In this document: one piece after another, positions 1 to 8,179 of the stretch
Numbering within the stretch: position 1 is the stretch's first letter
How the letters are laid out: each line of letters opens with the position of its first letter
DNA from: Pseudomonas agarici
GTDB taxonomy: Bacteria > Pseudomonadota > Gammaproteobacteria > Pseudomonadales > Pseudomonadaceae
DNA: 64,000 nt
Reading direction: 5' to 3'
NCBI RefSeq assembly: GCF_900109755.1
Contig: NZ_FOAR01000022.1
Location: 1 to 64,000 of the forward strand
Made by a program: the position numbers and the translations under genes
Notes under the pieces: generated by a model
The model's input: the letters and a program-made list of their open reading frames with translations, nothing else
Told to the model about the DNA's origin: nothing
Database searches by the model: none

Positions 1-257
1 CCCGGTGGACAGCCGCAATGGACTCGTGCGCCGTCCAGCGCGGTGGCAACCCCCATCCATTTCATGGCCGGCAGGCTTTCGACAATCACCCCGGCTTTGC
101 CGCATAACGGGCAAGGGGTGGTTTTATCGCCGAGCCGCAAGACGCCTCGACCACCGCCTTGCGTGGCACTGGGCAGGCTGCTGATACACACCGCGCCAGT
201 GGTGGTCCGATCACCGTCCAGGCCTTGTCCCATGCCGTTGACACTTCCTCGACCCAT
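1..257 (-). CDS. PAAR-motif protein, C-terminus beyond the window edge
   Basis: The minus strand is open from an ATG at 257 to the window edge, 85 codons with no stop, so the gene is partial. The translation begins MGRGSVNGMGQGLDGDRTTT and continues with a Gly-rich stretch, GVLRLGDKTTPCPLCGK, then VHCGC. The order G-x-x-x-LGDKT, a CPLC cysteine pair and a late His-Cys-Cys cluster is what I know from PAAR-type tip proteins of Pseudomonas type VI secretion. These cap the VgrG spike and can carry an effector. The ATG lies two bases after the stop of the small upstream gene (TGA-ATC-ATG spacing), so the two are probably co-translated. Whether a toxin domain follows cannot be seen, because the gene runs off the edge. 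No other type VI gene lies in the window. Confidence 0.65.
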   Translation of the reverse strand, partial: MGRGSVNGMGQGLDGDRTTTGAVCISSLPSATQGGGRGVLRLGDKTTPCPLCGKAGVIVESLPAMKWMGVATALDGARVHCGCPP

Positions 258-260
258 GAT

Positions 261-398
261 TCAGCCCTCAATCGATGGCAGGCAAGCGAATTCCTCGCAG
301 CCAGCCAGTGGCGGTTCGGTAAAAGCCGACGGATTCAGCGTGCCGAAAACTTCAAGGGAGGTTGGGTGGGTGTAGCGCTGCTGCAAAGGTATATTCAT
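261..398 (-). CDS. Small protein encoded just upstream of the PAAR gene
   Basis: This is a 45-residue reading frame, MNIPLQQRYTHPTSLEVFG and onward, ending CEEFACLPSIEG. I chose the ATG at 398 because AGGA lies about seven bases upstream. A longer in-frame start at 539 gives an unconvincing basic N-terminus. It is tightly linked to the PAAR-type gene, with its stop at 261 and the next ATG at 257. I do not recognise the family. Its position suggests a chaperone, adaptor or leader peptide for the PAAR protein, but that is inference. There are no signal peptide or membrane segments. Confidence 0.5.
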   Translation of the reverse strand: MNIPLQQRYTHPTSLEVFGTLNPSAFTEPPLAGCEEFACLPSIEG

Positions 399-651
399 TT
401 TGTTATTCCTAGTCCTTTGGGCTTTTTGGGGCGGCTGTTCCTGCGTCACGTTGTTGTGTGCCTGTAATCGGACGAATATCAGGGCAATGACTGCAAGAAG
501 AGCGGCTGGCCGTTCAAAGGCTAGCGTCCGGGTCGCCAAAAGTAAGTAGGACGCATCTGAAACAGACTTCGAAATATTGCCTTGTCTGTCATGGAGTCGG
601 TTTCAGCAGGCGTTTGGTATGGCTTGATCAGTCGATTGCAGTTCATGGCTT
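399..651. other. Intergenic stretch with a long imperfect hairpin
   Basis: I see no convincing gene here. A near-perfect inverted repeat is present: CTGAAACAGACT at 557-568 pairs with AGTCGGTTTCAG at 595-606 with one mismatch, leaving a 26-base loop. It lies between the start of the small PAAR-linked gene and the CRISPR leader, so it could be part of the promoter region of the minus-strand genes or an untranslated RNA structure. No function can be assigned from sequence alone. Confidence 0.35.
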
Positions 652-782
652 GACCCTCTTTTTTGATGGTCGCTAGCTCCTTGTAAAATCAAGCACTTAG
701 GATGGGGCAAAAAAAGAGGGGTAAACTAACAATCTGGGAATATTTCCCTTTGCGGGCAATGTATTATCATTGAATCGCTCTG
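652..782 (+). promoter_or_regulatory. Probable CRISPR leader
   Basis: This AT-richer stretch directly precedes the first intact repeat and lies at the opposite end from the degenerate repeat, which is where a leader belongs. It contains an inverted repeat, ACCCTCTTTTTT near 653-664 and AAAAAAAGAGGGG near 709-721. T- and A-runs of this kind are common in leaders of type I-F arrays. Transcription of the array would start here and run on the plus strand. No exact promoter hexamers or IHF site are claimed. Confidence 0.5.
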
Positions 783-990
783 GTTCACTGCCGCATAGGC
801 AGCTCAGAAAACCGCAGGCACGTTGCCGGCGTCGAACGCAACGTTCACTGCCGCATAGGCAGCTCAGAAAATAGCGCAGGAGTGTACTGCTATGAACAAT
901 AAGTTCACTGCCGTATAGGCAGCTCAGAAATCAGGTGCGCGGGGTGGTGAAGCTACCCCACAGTCCTCTGCCGTACAGGCAGCTTCCCGC
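783..990 (+). CRISPR. Orphan type I-F CRISPR array, 4 repeats and 3 spacers
   Basis: The repeats are 28 bases and the spacers are all exactly 32 bases. Repeats lie at 783-810, 843-870, 903-930 and 963-990, and spacers at 811-842, 871-902 and 931-962. Repeats 1 and 2 are identical (GTTCACTGCCGCATAGGC, ending AGCTCAGAAA). Repeat 3 differs by one base (GCCGTATAGGC). Repeat 4 keeps the CTGCCGTACAGGCAG stem but its ends are degenerate, as expected of the leader-distal terminal repeat. The CTGCC...GGCAG hairpin and 28/32 geometry are the signature of type I-F arrays processed by Cas6f (Csy4). No cas gene occurs in the 64 kb, so the array depends on Cas proteins encoded elsewhere or is a relic. Spacer 3 is partly self-complementary (GGGGT at its centre, ACCCC near its end). 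Confidence 0.93.
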
Positions 991-1387
991 CATTCGCTCA
1001 AGACCCACCCAACCGCCGTCAGCAAACCGATAAACACAACGATGTGGCGATCACAAACAGTTCCGCGTTTTCTTGACGCCTAAATGCCAGCACTTTATGA
1101 TGGTGATATCAAAATAATATTAATTGTATCTAGGAATGTACATGCGGGTTGTCACCCTCGGGATGAGGTTCCTCGCGGCGTTGCCGCGCTGTGTTACCCC
1201 CCTTCGAAAAACCACCTTTAAATACCCGGAGCGTTCGCAACCGCTCGGGCAATAACGCATCGACCCCCGCAATGAATTCGCGCCGGGAAGCTGGCTGTGT
1301 CCGCGCGGGCAGGTCCGGTCGCCGATAGGTCAAGCAATCAAGCCGTTTCGCAATTTTTTTAAGTTCGATCCTCCAGGAGTGTGCTGC
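991..1387. other. Intergenic region between the CRISPR array and the lipoprotein operon
   Basis: No supported gene. The first part, roughly 1020-1140, is AT-rich and may hold the promoter of the downstream lipoprotein operon. A minus-strand open frame of 67 codons (1130-1333) has no convincing ribosome-binding site, is arginine-rich and is treated as non-coding. The last 15 bases carry the CCAGGAG ribosome-binding site of the CsgG-like gene. Confidence 0.5.
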
Positions 1388-2074
1388 GTGAAAAAGATGT
1401 CGCAGATAATGGTGTCAGGGATGGCCACGGCCTTGCTGATATCCATCGTCGGTTGTACCACCCAAGAAACTTCCCGGGCGTTACCGGTGCAGCAGGTTGA
1501 AAGCGTCAATCGGCCGTTTGCCGGCGTGCGTACCCCGATTGCCGTCGGCAAGTTCGATAACCGCTCCAGCTACATGCGCGGGATCTTTTCCGATGGGGTC
1601 GACCGTCTCGGTAGCCAGGCCAAGACCATTCTGATCACTCACCTGCAGCAGACCAATCGCTTTAGCGTGCTGGACCGCGACAACATGGCGGAAATCCAGC
1701 AGGAAGCGAACATCAAGGCCCAGGCGCAAAAGCTCAAGGGCGCGGACTATGTGGTCACCGGCGATGTCACCGAGTTCGGTCGCAAGGAAACCGGCGACCA
1801 GCAGTTGTTTGGCATCCTCGGGCGCGCCAAGACTCAGGTGGCCTATGCCAAGGTCGCGCTGAATATCGTCAATATCGTGACCTCCGAAGTGGTGTATTCC
1901 ACCCAAGGCGCCGGTGAGTATGCGCTGTCGAATCGCGAGATCGTCGGCTTCGGCGGCACCGCCAGTTATGACTCCACCCTCAATGGCAAGGTTCTGGACC
2001 TGGCCATGCGCGAAGCGGTGAACAAGATGGTCGACGCCATCGACAGCGGTGCCTGGAAACCAGGCCAGCGTTAA
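1388..2074 (+). CDS. CsgG/HfaB-family outer-membrane lipoprotein
   Basis: The 228-residue product has a lipoprotein signal (basic start, hydrophobic core, lipobox I-V-G-C near residue 23). The rest is a CsgG-like domain, seen in TPIAVGKFDNRSSYMRG, GSQAKTILITHLQQTNRFSVLDR and GADYVVTGDVTEFG. I chose the GTG at 1388 because AGGAG (1375-1379) sits eight bases upstream. An in-frame GTG at 1379 overlaps that site and is unlikely. CsgG proteins form outer-membrane secretion pores in curli systems, but no curli genes lie nearby. This paralogue belongs to the widespread three-lipoprotein operon with DUF4810 and DUF799 proteins, where it probably helps form an envelope complex. That role is inferred. 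Confidence 0.85.
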   Translation: MKKMSQIMVSGMATALLISIVGCTTQETSRALPVQQVESVNRPFAGVRTPIAVGKFDNRSSYMRGIFSDGVDRLGSQAKTILITHLQQTNRFSVLDRDNMAEIQQEANIKAQAQKLKGADYVVTGDVTEFGRKETGDQQLFGILGRAKTQVAYAKVALNIVNIVTSEVVYSTQGAGEYALSNREIVGFGGTASYDSTLNGKVLDLAMREAVNKMVDAIDSGAWKPGQR

Positions 2075-2104
2075 TTCATTCGATAACAGGGAGCTTCAGC
2101 CGTA

Positions 2105-2476
2105 ATGAGTCATCTATTCAAGTTGCTGCGATCCGTCGCGGTTGTCGTTGCAAGCGGTGCGGTGTTGGTCGGATGTGTTCAACAACCCAAGACGTTGTAT
2201 CAGTGGGAAGGCTATGAGCCTCAGGTTTACCAGTACTTCAAGGGCGAATCCAAGGAAGCGCAGCTCGTGGTGCTGGAAGCGGATCTGGAGAAAATGAAGG
2301 CCACTAATCGCGCCGCGCCGCCAGGTTATCACGCTCATATGGGCATGCTGTATGGCAGCCTGGGCCAGGACGATCAGATGGTGCAGCAGTTACAGACCGA
2401 GAAGGCGCTGTTCCCCGAATCGGCCGCCTATATGGATTTTCTGTTGAGTAACGCGCAAAAGGGCAGCAAGCCATGA
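2105..2476 (+). CDS. DUF4810-family lipoprotein
   Basis: The 123-residue protein has a signal peptide ending in lipobox L-V-G-C near residue 24. A charged, helix-rich body follows: YQWEGYEPQVYQYFKGES, then LGQDDQMVQQLQTEKALFPES, which resembles a tetratricopeptide-like helical pair. It is the middle gene of the operon, 30 bases after the CsgG-like gene. Its last four bases overlap the start of the DUF799 gene (ATGA), so translation is coupled. Proteins of this type are found with CsgG-like and DUF799 partners across proteobacteria, and their molecular role is not established. Confidence 0.85.
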   Translation: MSHLFKLLRSVAVVVASGAVLVGCVQQPKTLYQWEGYEPQVYQYFKGESKEAQLVVLEADLEKMKATNRAAPPGYHAHMGMLYGSLGQDDQMVQQLQTEKALFPESAAYMDFLLSNAQKGSKP

Positions 2477-3135
2477 ACCTGCGTCTTTTGGCTGTCGTGA
2501 CCGGGTTGCTCATGGTGAGCCTGTTGACTGGCTGTGCCAAGCCGATCAAGAGCCTCGATTATTCCGCCTACAAGCAAGCGCGTCCACGGACAATCCTGGT
2601 ATTGCCGCCGTTGAACGAGTCGCCGGATATCAAAGGCTCATACAGTCTGCTGTCCCAGGTAACGTTCCCGCTGGCCGAGGCCGGTTACTATGTGATGCCC
2701 GTGACGCTGGTGGACGAAACCTTCAAGCAGAACGGTTTGAGTGCCGCCGCCGATATCCACAATACCTCACCGGCAAAGCTGCATGAGATCTTCGGCGCGG
2801 ACGCGGCGATGTATATCACCGTGACCCAGTACGGCACCAAGTACATGGTGCTCAGCAGTAATACCATCGTGACCGCCAATGCCAAGCTGGTCGACCTCAA
2901 GTCCGGCACCACCTTGTGGACCGGCAGCGCGACGGCGTCGAGCGAGGAGGGCAATAACAATAACCAGGGCGGTCTGGTGGGTATGCTGATCACGGCGGCG
3001 GTCAAGCAGATCATCAACAGCTCCACCGACGCCGGGCATCCGATTGCCGGTCTGGCCAGCCGGCGCCTGTTGTCCGTGGGGCAAAACACGGGGCTGCTTT
3101 ATGGGCCGCGTTCGCCGAAGTACGGTTCTGATTGA
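2473..3135 (+). CDS. DUF799 (GNA1162-like) lipoprotein
   Basis: The 220-residue protein has lipobox L-T-G-C near residue 21. The body matches what I know of the DUF799/GNA1162 family: ILVLPPLNESPDIKGSY, a long alpha/beta region, then LVDLKSGTTLWTGSA and an Asn/Gly-rich segment before an amphipathic C-terminal helix. The start overlaps the stop of the preceding gene by four bases. The fold resembles the CsgG domain and proteins that assemble envelope complexes. Together the three genes encode three outer-envelope lipoproteins likely to act as one complex. The last roughly 30 residues are Arg/Gly-rich and may be disordered. Confidence 0.85.
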   Translation: MNLRLLAVVTGLLMVSLLTGCAKPIKSLDYSAYKQARPRTILVLPPLNESPDIKGSYSLLSQVTFPLAEAGYYVMPVTLVDETFKQNGLSAAADIHNTSPAKLHEIFGADAAMYITVTQYGTKYMVLSSNTIVTANAKLVDLKSGTTLWTGSATASSEEGNNNNQGGLVGMLITAAVKQIINSSTDAGHPIAGLASRRLLSVGQNTGLLYGPRSPKYGSD

Positions 3136-3244
3136 TGGTCCTGAACGGCGTAGCCGTTGCCGCGCTGCCTGTCGTCTGTTCTTTCTGATCGGCGCCGCCT
3201 AAGATGGCCGTCATAAGGATCAGCACAGGGCTTAATGACGGCCA

Positions 3245-4261
3245 ATGTCGAAAAAAGACACCATCTCTATTCATCTGGTGCGTGAGGCGCTGTTGCAAAG
3301 TTGCGCCCCGGGAGCCGCTACCGAGGAGGTGCTGGACAAGATCGGAATTGCCCCACGGTTGCTGGAGCAGCCCGACAGCCGCGTACCGGCCAGTGACTAC
3401 GCCCGGCTGTGGCGCCTGCTGGCGCACCGCAACGACGATGAGTTTTTCGGCATGGACCCGCGCAAGCTGCGCTCCGGCAGCTTCGCCTACCTGTGCCGGG
3501 TCGGCATGGCACAACCCACGGTAGCGACGGCACTGGAGGCGGTGCTGGGCTTTCTGTCGCTGATGTTCGAGCGCTTGTCGGCCCAATTGCTGATCCAGCA
3601 GAGCCTGGCGGAAATCGTCCTGTTGGAGGCCGAAGGCGAGGCGCGTCGGCCATTCACCTACTTCGCCTACTGGATGATCGTCCATGGGGTCGCTTGCTGG
3701 CTGGCCGGGCGGCGCATTCCGATCCTGGCCATCGAGTTGCGTTGCGCCGAACCGGACTACTGCGAAGACTATCGGGTGATGTTTTCCGAGAACCTGCGTT
3801 TTGCCCGACCACGCACCCGGATGATCTTCGCCGCCGATTGCCTGGAGCTGCCGATCAAGCGCAGCGCCCAGGAGTTGCAGCGCTTTCTCGGCCACGCGCC
3901 GGCCAATATCCTGGTCAAGTACCGCGACGCCCAGAGCCTGGCCAGTCGGATCAAGCACGACCTGCGGCAGTTGCCCGCCGAGCGCTGGCCGGATACCGAA
4001 GGCCTGGCGCTGCAATTGTGCATGTCGGCCTCGACCCTGCGGCGCCGGCTGGCGGAGGAAGGACAAACCTATCAGGGCCTCAAGGACAGCGTGCGCAAGG
4101 AGCTGGCAATCGTCTGGCTGGCCGAGCCCTTCATCAGTTTCGCCGAAATCGCCACGCGCTTGGGCTTCGCCGATGCCAGCTCGTTCTACAAGGCCTTTCG
4201 CAAATGGTCCGGGTCCAATCCGGGGCATTACCGCAGCCTGATCCTCAACGAAGCGCAATAG
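3245..4261 (+). CDS. AraC-family transcriptional regulator with arabinose-binding-like N-domain
   Basis: The 338-residue protein is of the long AraC type. An N-terminal ligand-sensing domain of the kind found in OruR/ArgR-like regulators (residues about 20-205) precedes a C-terminal double helix-turn-helix (about 235-335). The HTH part shows LQLCMSASTLRRRLAEEG and FAEIATRLGFADASSFYKAF, the two recognition helices. It lies 224 bases upstream of, and in the same direction as, the acyl-CoA degradation genes. I infer that it activates them in response to a short-chain or branched-chain acyl metabolite. The ribosome-binding site is weak. P. putida has a comparable regulator next to the equivalent cluster, as far as I recall. 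Confidence 0.88.
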   Translation: MSKKDTISIHLVREALLQSCAPGAATEEVLDKIGIAPRLLEQPDSRVPASDYARLWRLLAHRNDDEFFGMDPRKLRSGSFAYLCRVGMAQPTVATALEAVLGFLSLMFERLSAQLLIQQSLAEIVLLEAEGEARRPFTYFAYWMIVHGVACWLAGRRIPILAIELRCAEPDYCEDYRVMFSENLRFARPRTRMIFAADCLELPIKRSAQELQRFLGHAPANILVKYRDAQSLASRIKHDLRQLPAERWPDTEGLALQLCMSASTLRRRLAEEGQTYQGLKDSVRKELAIVWLAEPFISFAEIATRLGFADASSFYKAFRKWSGSNPGHYRSLILNEAQ

Positions 4262-4484
4262 CTAGTGGCCGGTGTGGTGAGTTCGGCTAATCATTTCCAG
4301 CGCCCAAGCCTCTGACCCGCATAGCTGTTCCTCGCCATGGCGATTGCGTCATTGGCCAAACCAGTCAAGCAGGTTGAAGGCTTTGACCATTGTCCCAAGT
4401 CCCTGACGGGGCGACTATTTCCAGGGTTTTTCTACGGTTCCCTCTTCCTTCTAATAACAAGATTAAGAGCGAGAGATTGATGTT

Positions 4485-6137
4485 ATGCGCGACTACCTGG
4501 CTGCCACCGAGAACTTTAACTATCAGCACACGGTCGATGCGGCCTTGCAAGGGACTTTGACGGCGCTCAACGCCAGCGTCGAATGCTGTGAGCGGCATGC
4601 CTTGCCGGGGCGGATCGCGTTGTTCTGGGAAGGCTGCGACGGCAGCAGTGCGACCTATACCTTCAGCGAGTTGCAGGAGCGGGCCGGGCGTTTCGCCAAT
4701 TTTCTGCTGGCCCAGGGCGTATGCCGTGGCGACAAGGTCGCTGGGCTGTTGCCGCGCAATGTCGAGTTGCTGGTGACCCTGTTCGCCACCTGGCGCATCG
4801 GTGCCGTCTATCAGCCGCTGTTCACCGCTTTCGGCCCCAAGGCCATCGAGCACCGCCTGGGCAGTTCCGCAGCCAAGGTGGTGGTGACCGATGCGGTCAA
4901 CCGCGCCAAGCTGAGCGAAGTCGGCGATTGCCCAACCATCGTCACCGTTGGCGGGCCGCGCGGGCAGGGCATTGTGCGCGGCGACTTCAGCTTCTGGGCC
5001 GAGCTGGACAACTATCCGGCCCGTTGCGAACCGGTGATGTTGAGCGGTGAAGAGCCGTTCCTGCTGATGTTCACCTCGGGCACCACCGGCCCGGCCAAGC
5101 CTCTGGAAGTACCGCTCAAGGCGATCATTGCCTTCCAGAGCTACACCCGCGATGCGGTGGACTTGCGTCCGGAAGACGCGTTCTGGAACATCGCCGATCC
5201 GGGCTGGGCCTATGGTCTGTATTTCGGTATCACCGGGCCACTGAGTCTGGGCCATCCGATCACCTTCTATGATGGCCCGTTCACCGTGGAAAGTACCTGT
5301 CGGGTGATCGAGAAATACGGCATCAGCAATCTCACCGGTTCGCCGACGGCCTATCGCTTGCTGATCGCGGCGGGAGAGGCTTTCTCTGGCAGGGTCAAGG
5401 GCAAACTGCGGGCCGTTAGCAGCGCTGGCGAGCCGTTGAACCCGGAGGTGATCCGCTGGTTCGCGGAAAACCTCGCGGTGACTATCCTTGACCACTATGG
5501 CCAGACCGAACTGGGCATGGTGCTGTGCAACCACCACGGCCTACAGCACCCGGTGCATGTCGGTTCGGCGGGCTTTGCTTCGCCCGGCCATCGCATCGTG
5601 GTGTTGGACGACGACTGTCAGGAGCTGGGTGTCGGCCAGCCGGGGATTCTCGCCCTGGACCGCTCCCAGTCGCCGATGTGCTGGTTCAACGGCTATAAGG
5701 GCTTTGATACCAAGGCCTTTGTCGGCCGTTATTACCTCAGCGGCGACACGGTCGAGCTGAACGCCGATGGCAGCATCAGCTTCGTCGGGCGCAGCGACGA
5801 TGTGATCACCACTTCGGGCTACCGGGTCGGTCCGTTCGATGTGGAAAGCGCGTTGGTCGAACACCCGGCGGTGGTGGAGGCGGCGGTAGTCGGCAAGCCC
5901 GATCCCGAGCGTACCGAGCTGGTGAAGGCCTTCGTGGTGCTCAGCCGGCAGTACCGCGCCGGGCCGCATTTGGTCGAAGAGCTGCGCCAACATGTACGCA
6001 AGCGCTTGGCGGCCCATGCCTATCCACGGGAAATCGAATTCGTCGAGGAACTGCCGAAGACTCCGAGCGGCAAATTGCAACGCTTCATTCTGCGTAACCA
6101 GGAAATCGCCAAGGCCCAGGCGAGACTCGACACCTGA
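4485..6137 (+). CDS. AMP-forming acyl-CoA synthetase (short/medium-chain type)
   Basis: The 550-residue protein carries the adenylate-forming motifs in order: the phosphate-binding loop MFTSGTTGPAK near residue 198, YGQTELGM near 340, GRSDDVITTSGYRVGP near 435 and the C-terminal catalytic lysine in PKTPSGKLQR near 525. It activates a carboxylic acid to its acyl-CoA with ATP and CoA in the cytoplasm. As first gene of the catabolic cluster it probably supplies short or branched acyl-CoA, for example 2-methylbutyryl-CoA, to the enzymes encoded downstream. The exact acid cannot be read from sequence. A small GC hairpin (CGGGCC...GGCCCG, 6152-6168) lies between it and the next gene and could tune downstream expression. 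Confidence 0.9.
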   Translation: MRDYLAATENFNYQHTVDAALQGTLTALNASVECCERHALPGRIALFWEGCDGSSATYTFSELQERAGRFANFLLAQGVCRGDKVAGLLPRNVELLVTLFATWRIGAVYQPLFTAFGPKAIEHRLGSSAAKVVVTDAVNRAKLSEVGDCPTIVTVGGPRGQGIVRGDFSFWAELDNYPARCEPVMLSGEEPFLLMFTSGTTGPAKPLEVPLKAIIAFQSYTRDAVDLRPEDAFWNIADPGWAYGLYFGITGPLSLGHPITFYDGPFTVESTCRVIEKYGISNLTGSPTAYRLLIAAGEAFSGRVKGKLRAVSSAGEPLNPEVIRWFAENLAVTILDHYGQTELGMVLCNHHGLQHPVHVGSAGFASPGHRIVVLDDDCQELGVGQPGILALDRSQSPMCWFNGYKGFDTKAFVGRYYLSGDTVELNADGSISFVGRSDDVITTSGYRVGPFDVESALVEHPAVVEAAVVGKPDPERTELVKAFVVLSRQYRAGPHLVEELRQHVRKRLAAHAYPREIEFVEELPKTPSGKLQRFILRNQEIAKAQARLDT

Positions 6138-6204
6138 GCCGGTTTCGGTAACGGGCCGCAAGGGCCCGCCACTTTATCTATGGTTTTAACGAAGGACATT
6201 GGTG

Positions 6205-6972
6205 ATGCATATTCAAGACAAGGCTTTCCTGGTCAGCGGCGGGGCTTCCGGTCTGGGGGCGGCCACCGCCGAGATGTTGGTGGCCGCCGGTGCCCAGGTG
6301 ATGCTGGTGGACCTCAATGCCGAAGCTGTCGCCGCCCAGGCGCAAAAGCTCGGGTCGCGGGCCCGCAGCGTGGTGGCGGATGTCACCCAGGAGGCTCAGG
6401 CCCAGGTCGCGGTACAGGCAGCGGTCATGGCCTTCGGCGGTCTGCACGGTCTGGTCAACTGCGCCGGTATCGTGCGTGGCGAGAAGATTCTCGGCAAGAA
6501 CGGCCCACACCTGCTGGAGAGCTTCAATCAGGTGATCAGCGTCAATCTGATCGGCAGCTTCAACCTGTTGCGTCTGGCCGCTTCGGCAATGGCCGAAACC
6601 GAGGCTGACGCGGACGGCGAGCGTGGGGTGATCATCAATACCGCCTCGGTCGCTGCCTATGACGGCCAGATCGGCCAGGCCGCCTATGCCGCCTCCAAGG
6701 GCGCAATCGTCAGTCTGACCCTGCCGGCCGCCCGTGAGCTGGCCCGTTTCGGCATCCGTGTGATGACCATCGCGCCGGGCATCTTCGAGACGCCGATGAT
6801 GGCCGGCATGACCCCTGAAGTCCGTGCCGCGCTGACGGCCGGCGTGCCGTTTCCGCCGCGCCTGGGCAAACCCTCCGAATACGCCGCGCTGGTTCGGCAT
6901 ATCATTGAAAACGGCATGCTTAACGGCGAGGTGATCCGTCTCGACGGCGCCTTGCGCATGGCTGCGAAATAG
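6205..6972 (+). CDS. Short-chain dehydrogenase, 3-hydroxy(-2-methyl)acyl-CoA type
   Basis: The 255-residue SDR has the cofactor loop VSGGASGLGAAT at the N-terminus, NCAG near residue 88, the Ser of NTASVAAYDG, and the catalytic YAASK near residue 160. Length and overall pattern match the HSD17B10-like enzymes that oxidise 3-hydroxy-2-methylbutyryl-CoA or 3-hydroxyacyl-CoA with NAD. I set the start at ATG 6205 because AAGGA lies eight bases before it. The upstream in-frame TTG and GTG are too close to that site. In the cluster it would perform the third step of beta-oxidation, between hydratase and thiolase. Substrate preference is inferred from context. Confidence 0.9.
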   Translation: MHIQDKAFLVSGGASGLGAATAEMLVAAGAQVMLVDLNAEAVAAQAQKLGSRARSVVADVTQEAQAQVAVQAAVMAFGGLHGLVNCAGIVRGEKILGKNGPHLLESFNQVISVNLIGSFNLLRLAASAMAETEADADGERGVIINTASVAAYDGQIGQAAYAASKGAIVSLTLPAARELARFGIRVMTIAPGIFETPMMAGMTPEVRAALTAGVPFPPRLGKPSEYAALVRHIIENGMLNGEVIRLDGALRMAAK

Positions 6973-6983
6973 GAGAAGCGCTC

Positions 6984-8171
6984 ATGACCACTCAAGACCC
7001 GATTGTTATCGTCAGTGCCGTGCGCACCCCGATGGGCGGCTTTCAGGGCGACCTGAAGAGCCTCAGCGCGCCGCAACTGGGCGCCGCCGCCATTCGCGCA
7101 GCCGTCGAGCGTGCCGGTGTGGCCGCCGACGCCGTGGAGCAGGTGCTGTTCGGTTGCGTACTCTCGGCCGGACTCGGCCAGGCACCGGCCCGCCAGGCGG
7201 CGTTGGGCGCCGGACTGGACAAATCCACCTGCTGCACCACCCTGAACAAGATGTGTGGTTCCGGCATGCAGGCGACGATCCTTGCCCACGATATGCTGTT
7301 GGCCGGCAGTGCCGAAGTGGTGGTGGCCGGCGGCATGGAAAGCATGTCCAACGCCCCTTATCTGCTGGACCGTGCCCGTGGCGGCTACCGTATGGGCCAC
7401 GGTCAGGTGCTTGACCATATGTTCCTCGATGGGCTGGAGGATGCCTACGACAAGGGTCGCTTGATGGGCACCTTTGCCGAGGATTGCGCCCAGACCCACG
7501 GTTTCAGCCGCGAGGCTCAGGATGCCTTTGCCGTGGCGTCGCTGACCCGGGCGCAACAGGCTATCAACGCAGGCCGGTTTAAGGATGAAATCGTTCCGCT
7601 GCAGGTGACTGTCGGCAAGGAACAGCGGCTGATCAGCGATGACGAACAGCCACCGAAAGCCAAGCTGGACAAGATCGCCACGCTGAAGCCGGCGTTCCGC
7701 GCGGGCGGTACGGTCACGGCGGCGAACTCCAGCTCGATTTCTGATGGCGCGGCGGCGCTGGTGCTGATGCGCCAGTCCGTAGCCAAGGCGCATGGTCTCA
7801 AGCCTCTGGCGGTGATCCACGGGCACGCGGCGTTTGCCGATACCCCAGGTTTGTTCCCCATCGCGCCGGTGGGGGCGATCCACAAGTTGCTGAAAAAGAC
7901 CGGCTGGTCGCTGGATCAGGTCGACCTTTTTGAAATCAACGAGGCTTTTGCCGTGGTCACTCTGGTGACCATGGGCAAGCTGGAAATTCCCCATGGCAAG
8001 GTCAATGTTCATGGCGGTGCCTGTGCTCTGGGCCATCCGATTGGCGCGTCCGGTGCGCGGATTCTGGTGACCCTGCTGTCGGCCCTGCGCCAGCAAGGCC
8101 TCAAGCGCGGGATCGCGGCCATCTGCATCGGCGGCGGCGAAGCCACGGCCATGGCCGTCGAGTGCCTCTAG
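6984..8171 (+). CDS. Acetyl-CoA acyltransferase (thiolase)
   Basis: The 395-residue thiolase has the active-site cysteine in LNKMCGSGMQA near residue 90, NEAFAV near 313, the His of GGACALGHPIGASG near 350 and the second Cys in CIGGGEAT near 380. It cleaves 3-ketoacyl-CoA, in this context probably 2-methylacetoacetyl-CoA or acetoacetyl-CoA, to acetyl-CoA plus a shorter acyl-CoA. The start has an AGGAG site and is 11 bases past the preceding stop, within one operon. A second thiolase (14057-15235) serves the ketoacid operon. Confidence 0.93.
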   Translation: MTTQDPIVIVSAVRTPMGGFQGDLKSLSAPQLGAAAIRAAVERAGVAADAVEQVLFGCVLSAGLGQAPARQAALGAGLDKSTCCTTLNKMCGSGMQATILAHDMLLAGSAEVVVAGGMESMSNAPYLLDRARGGYRMGHGQVLDHMFLDGLEDAYDKGRLMGTFAEDCAQTHGFSREAQDAFAVASLTRAQQAINAGRFKDEIVPLQVTVGKEQRLISDDEQPPKAKLDKIATLKPAFRAGGTVTAANSSSISDGAAALVLMRQSVAKAHGLKPLAVIHGHAAFADTPGLFPIAPVGAIHKLLKKTGWSLDQVDLFEINEAFAVVTLVTMGKLEIPHGKVNVHGGACALGHPIGASGARILVTLLSALRQQGLKRGIAAICIGGGEATAMAVECL

Positions 8172-8179
8172 GAGTGCCC

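Noticed and set aside
1130..1333. Minus-strand 67-codon open frame after the CRISPR array
   Set aside because: There is no clear ribosome-binding site, the product is arginine-rich without a recognisable fold, and it overlaps the probable promoter region of the lipoprotein operon.
3014..5537. Long minus-strand frames (about 400 codons) opposite the AraC and acyl-CoA synthetase genes
   Set aside because: They are shadows of genes with clear motifs on the plus strand, and their own translations show no known domain.
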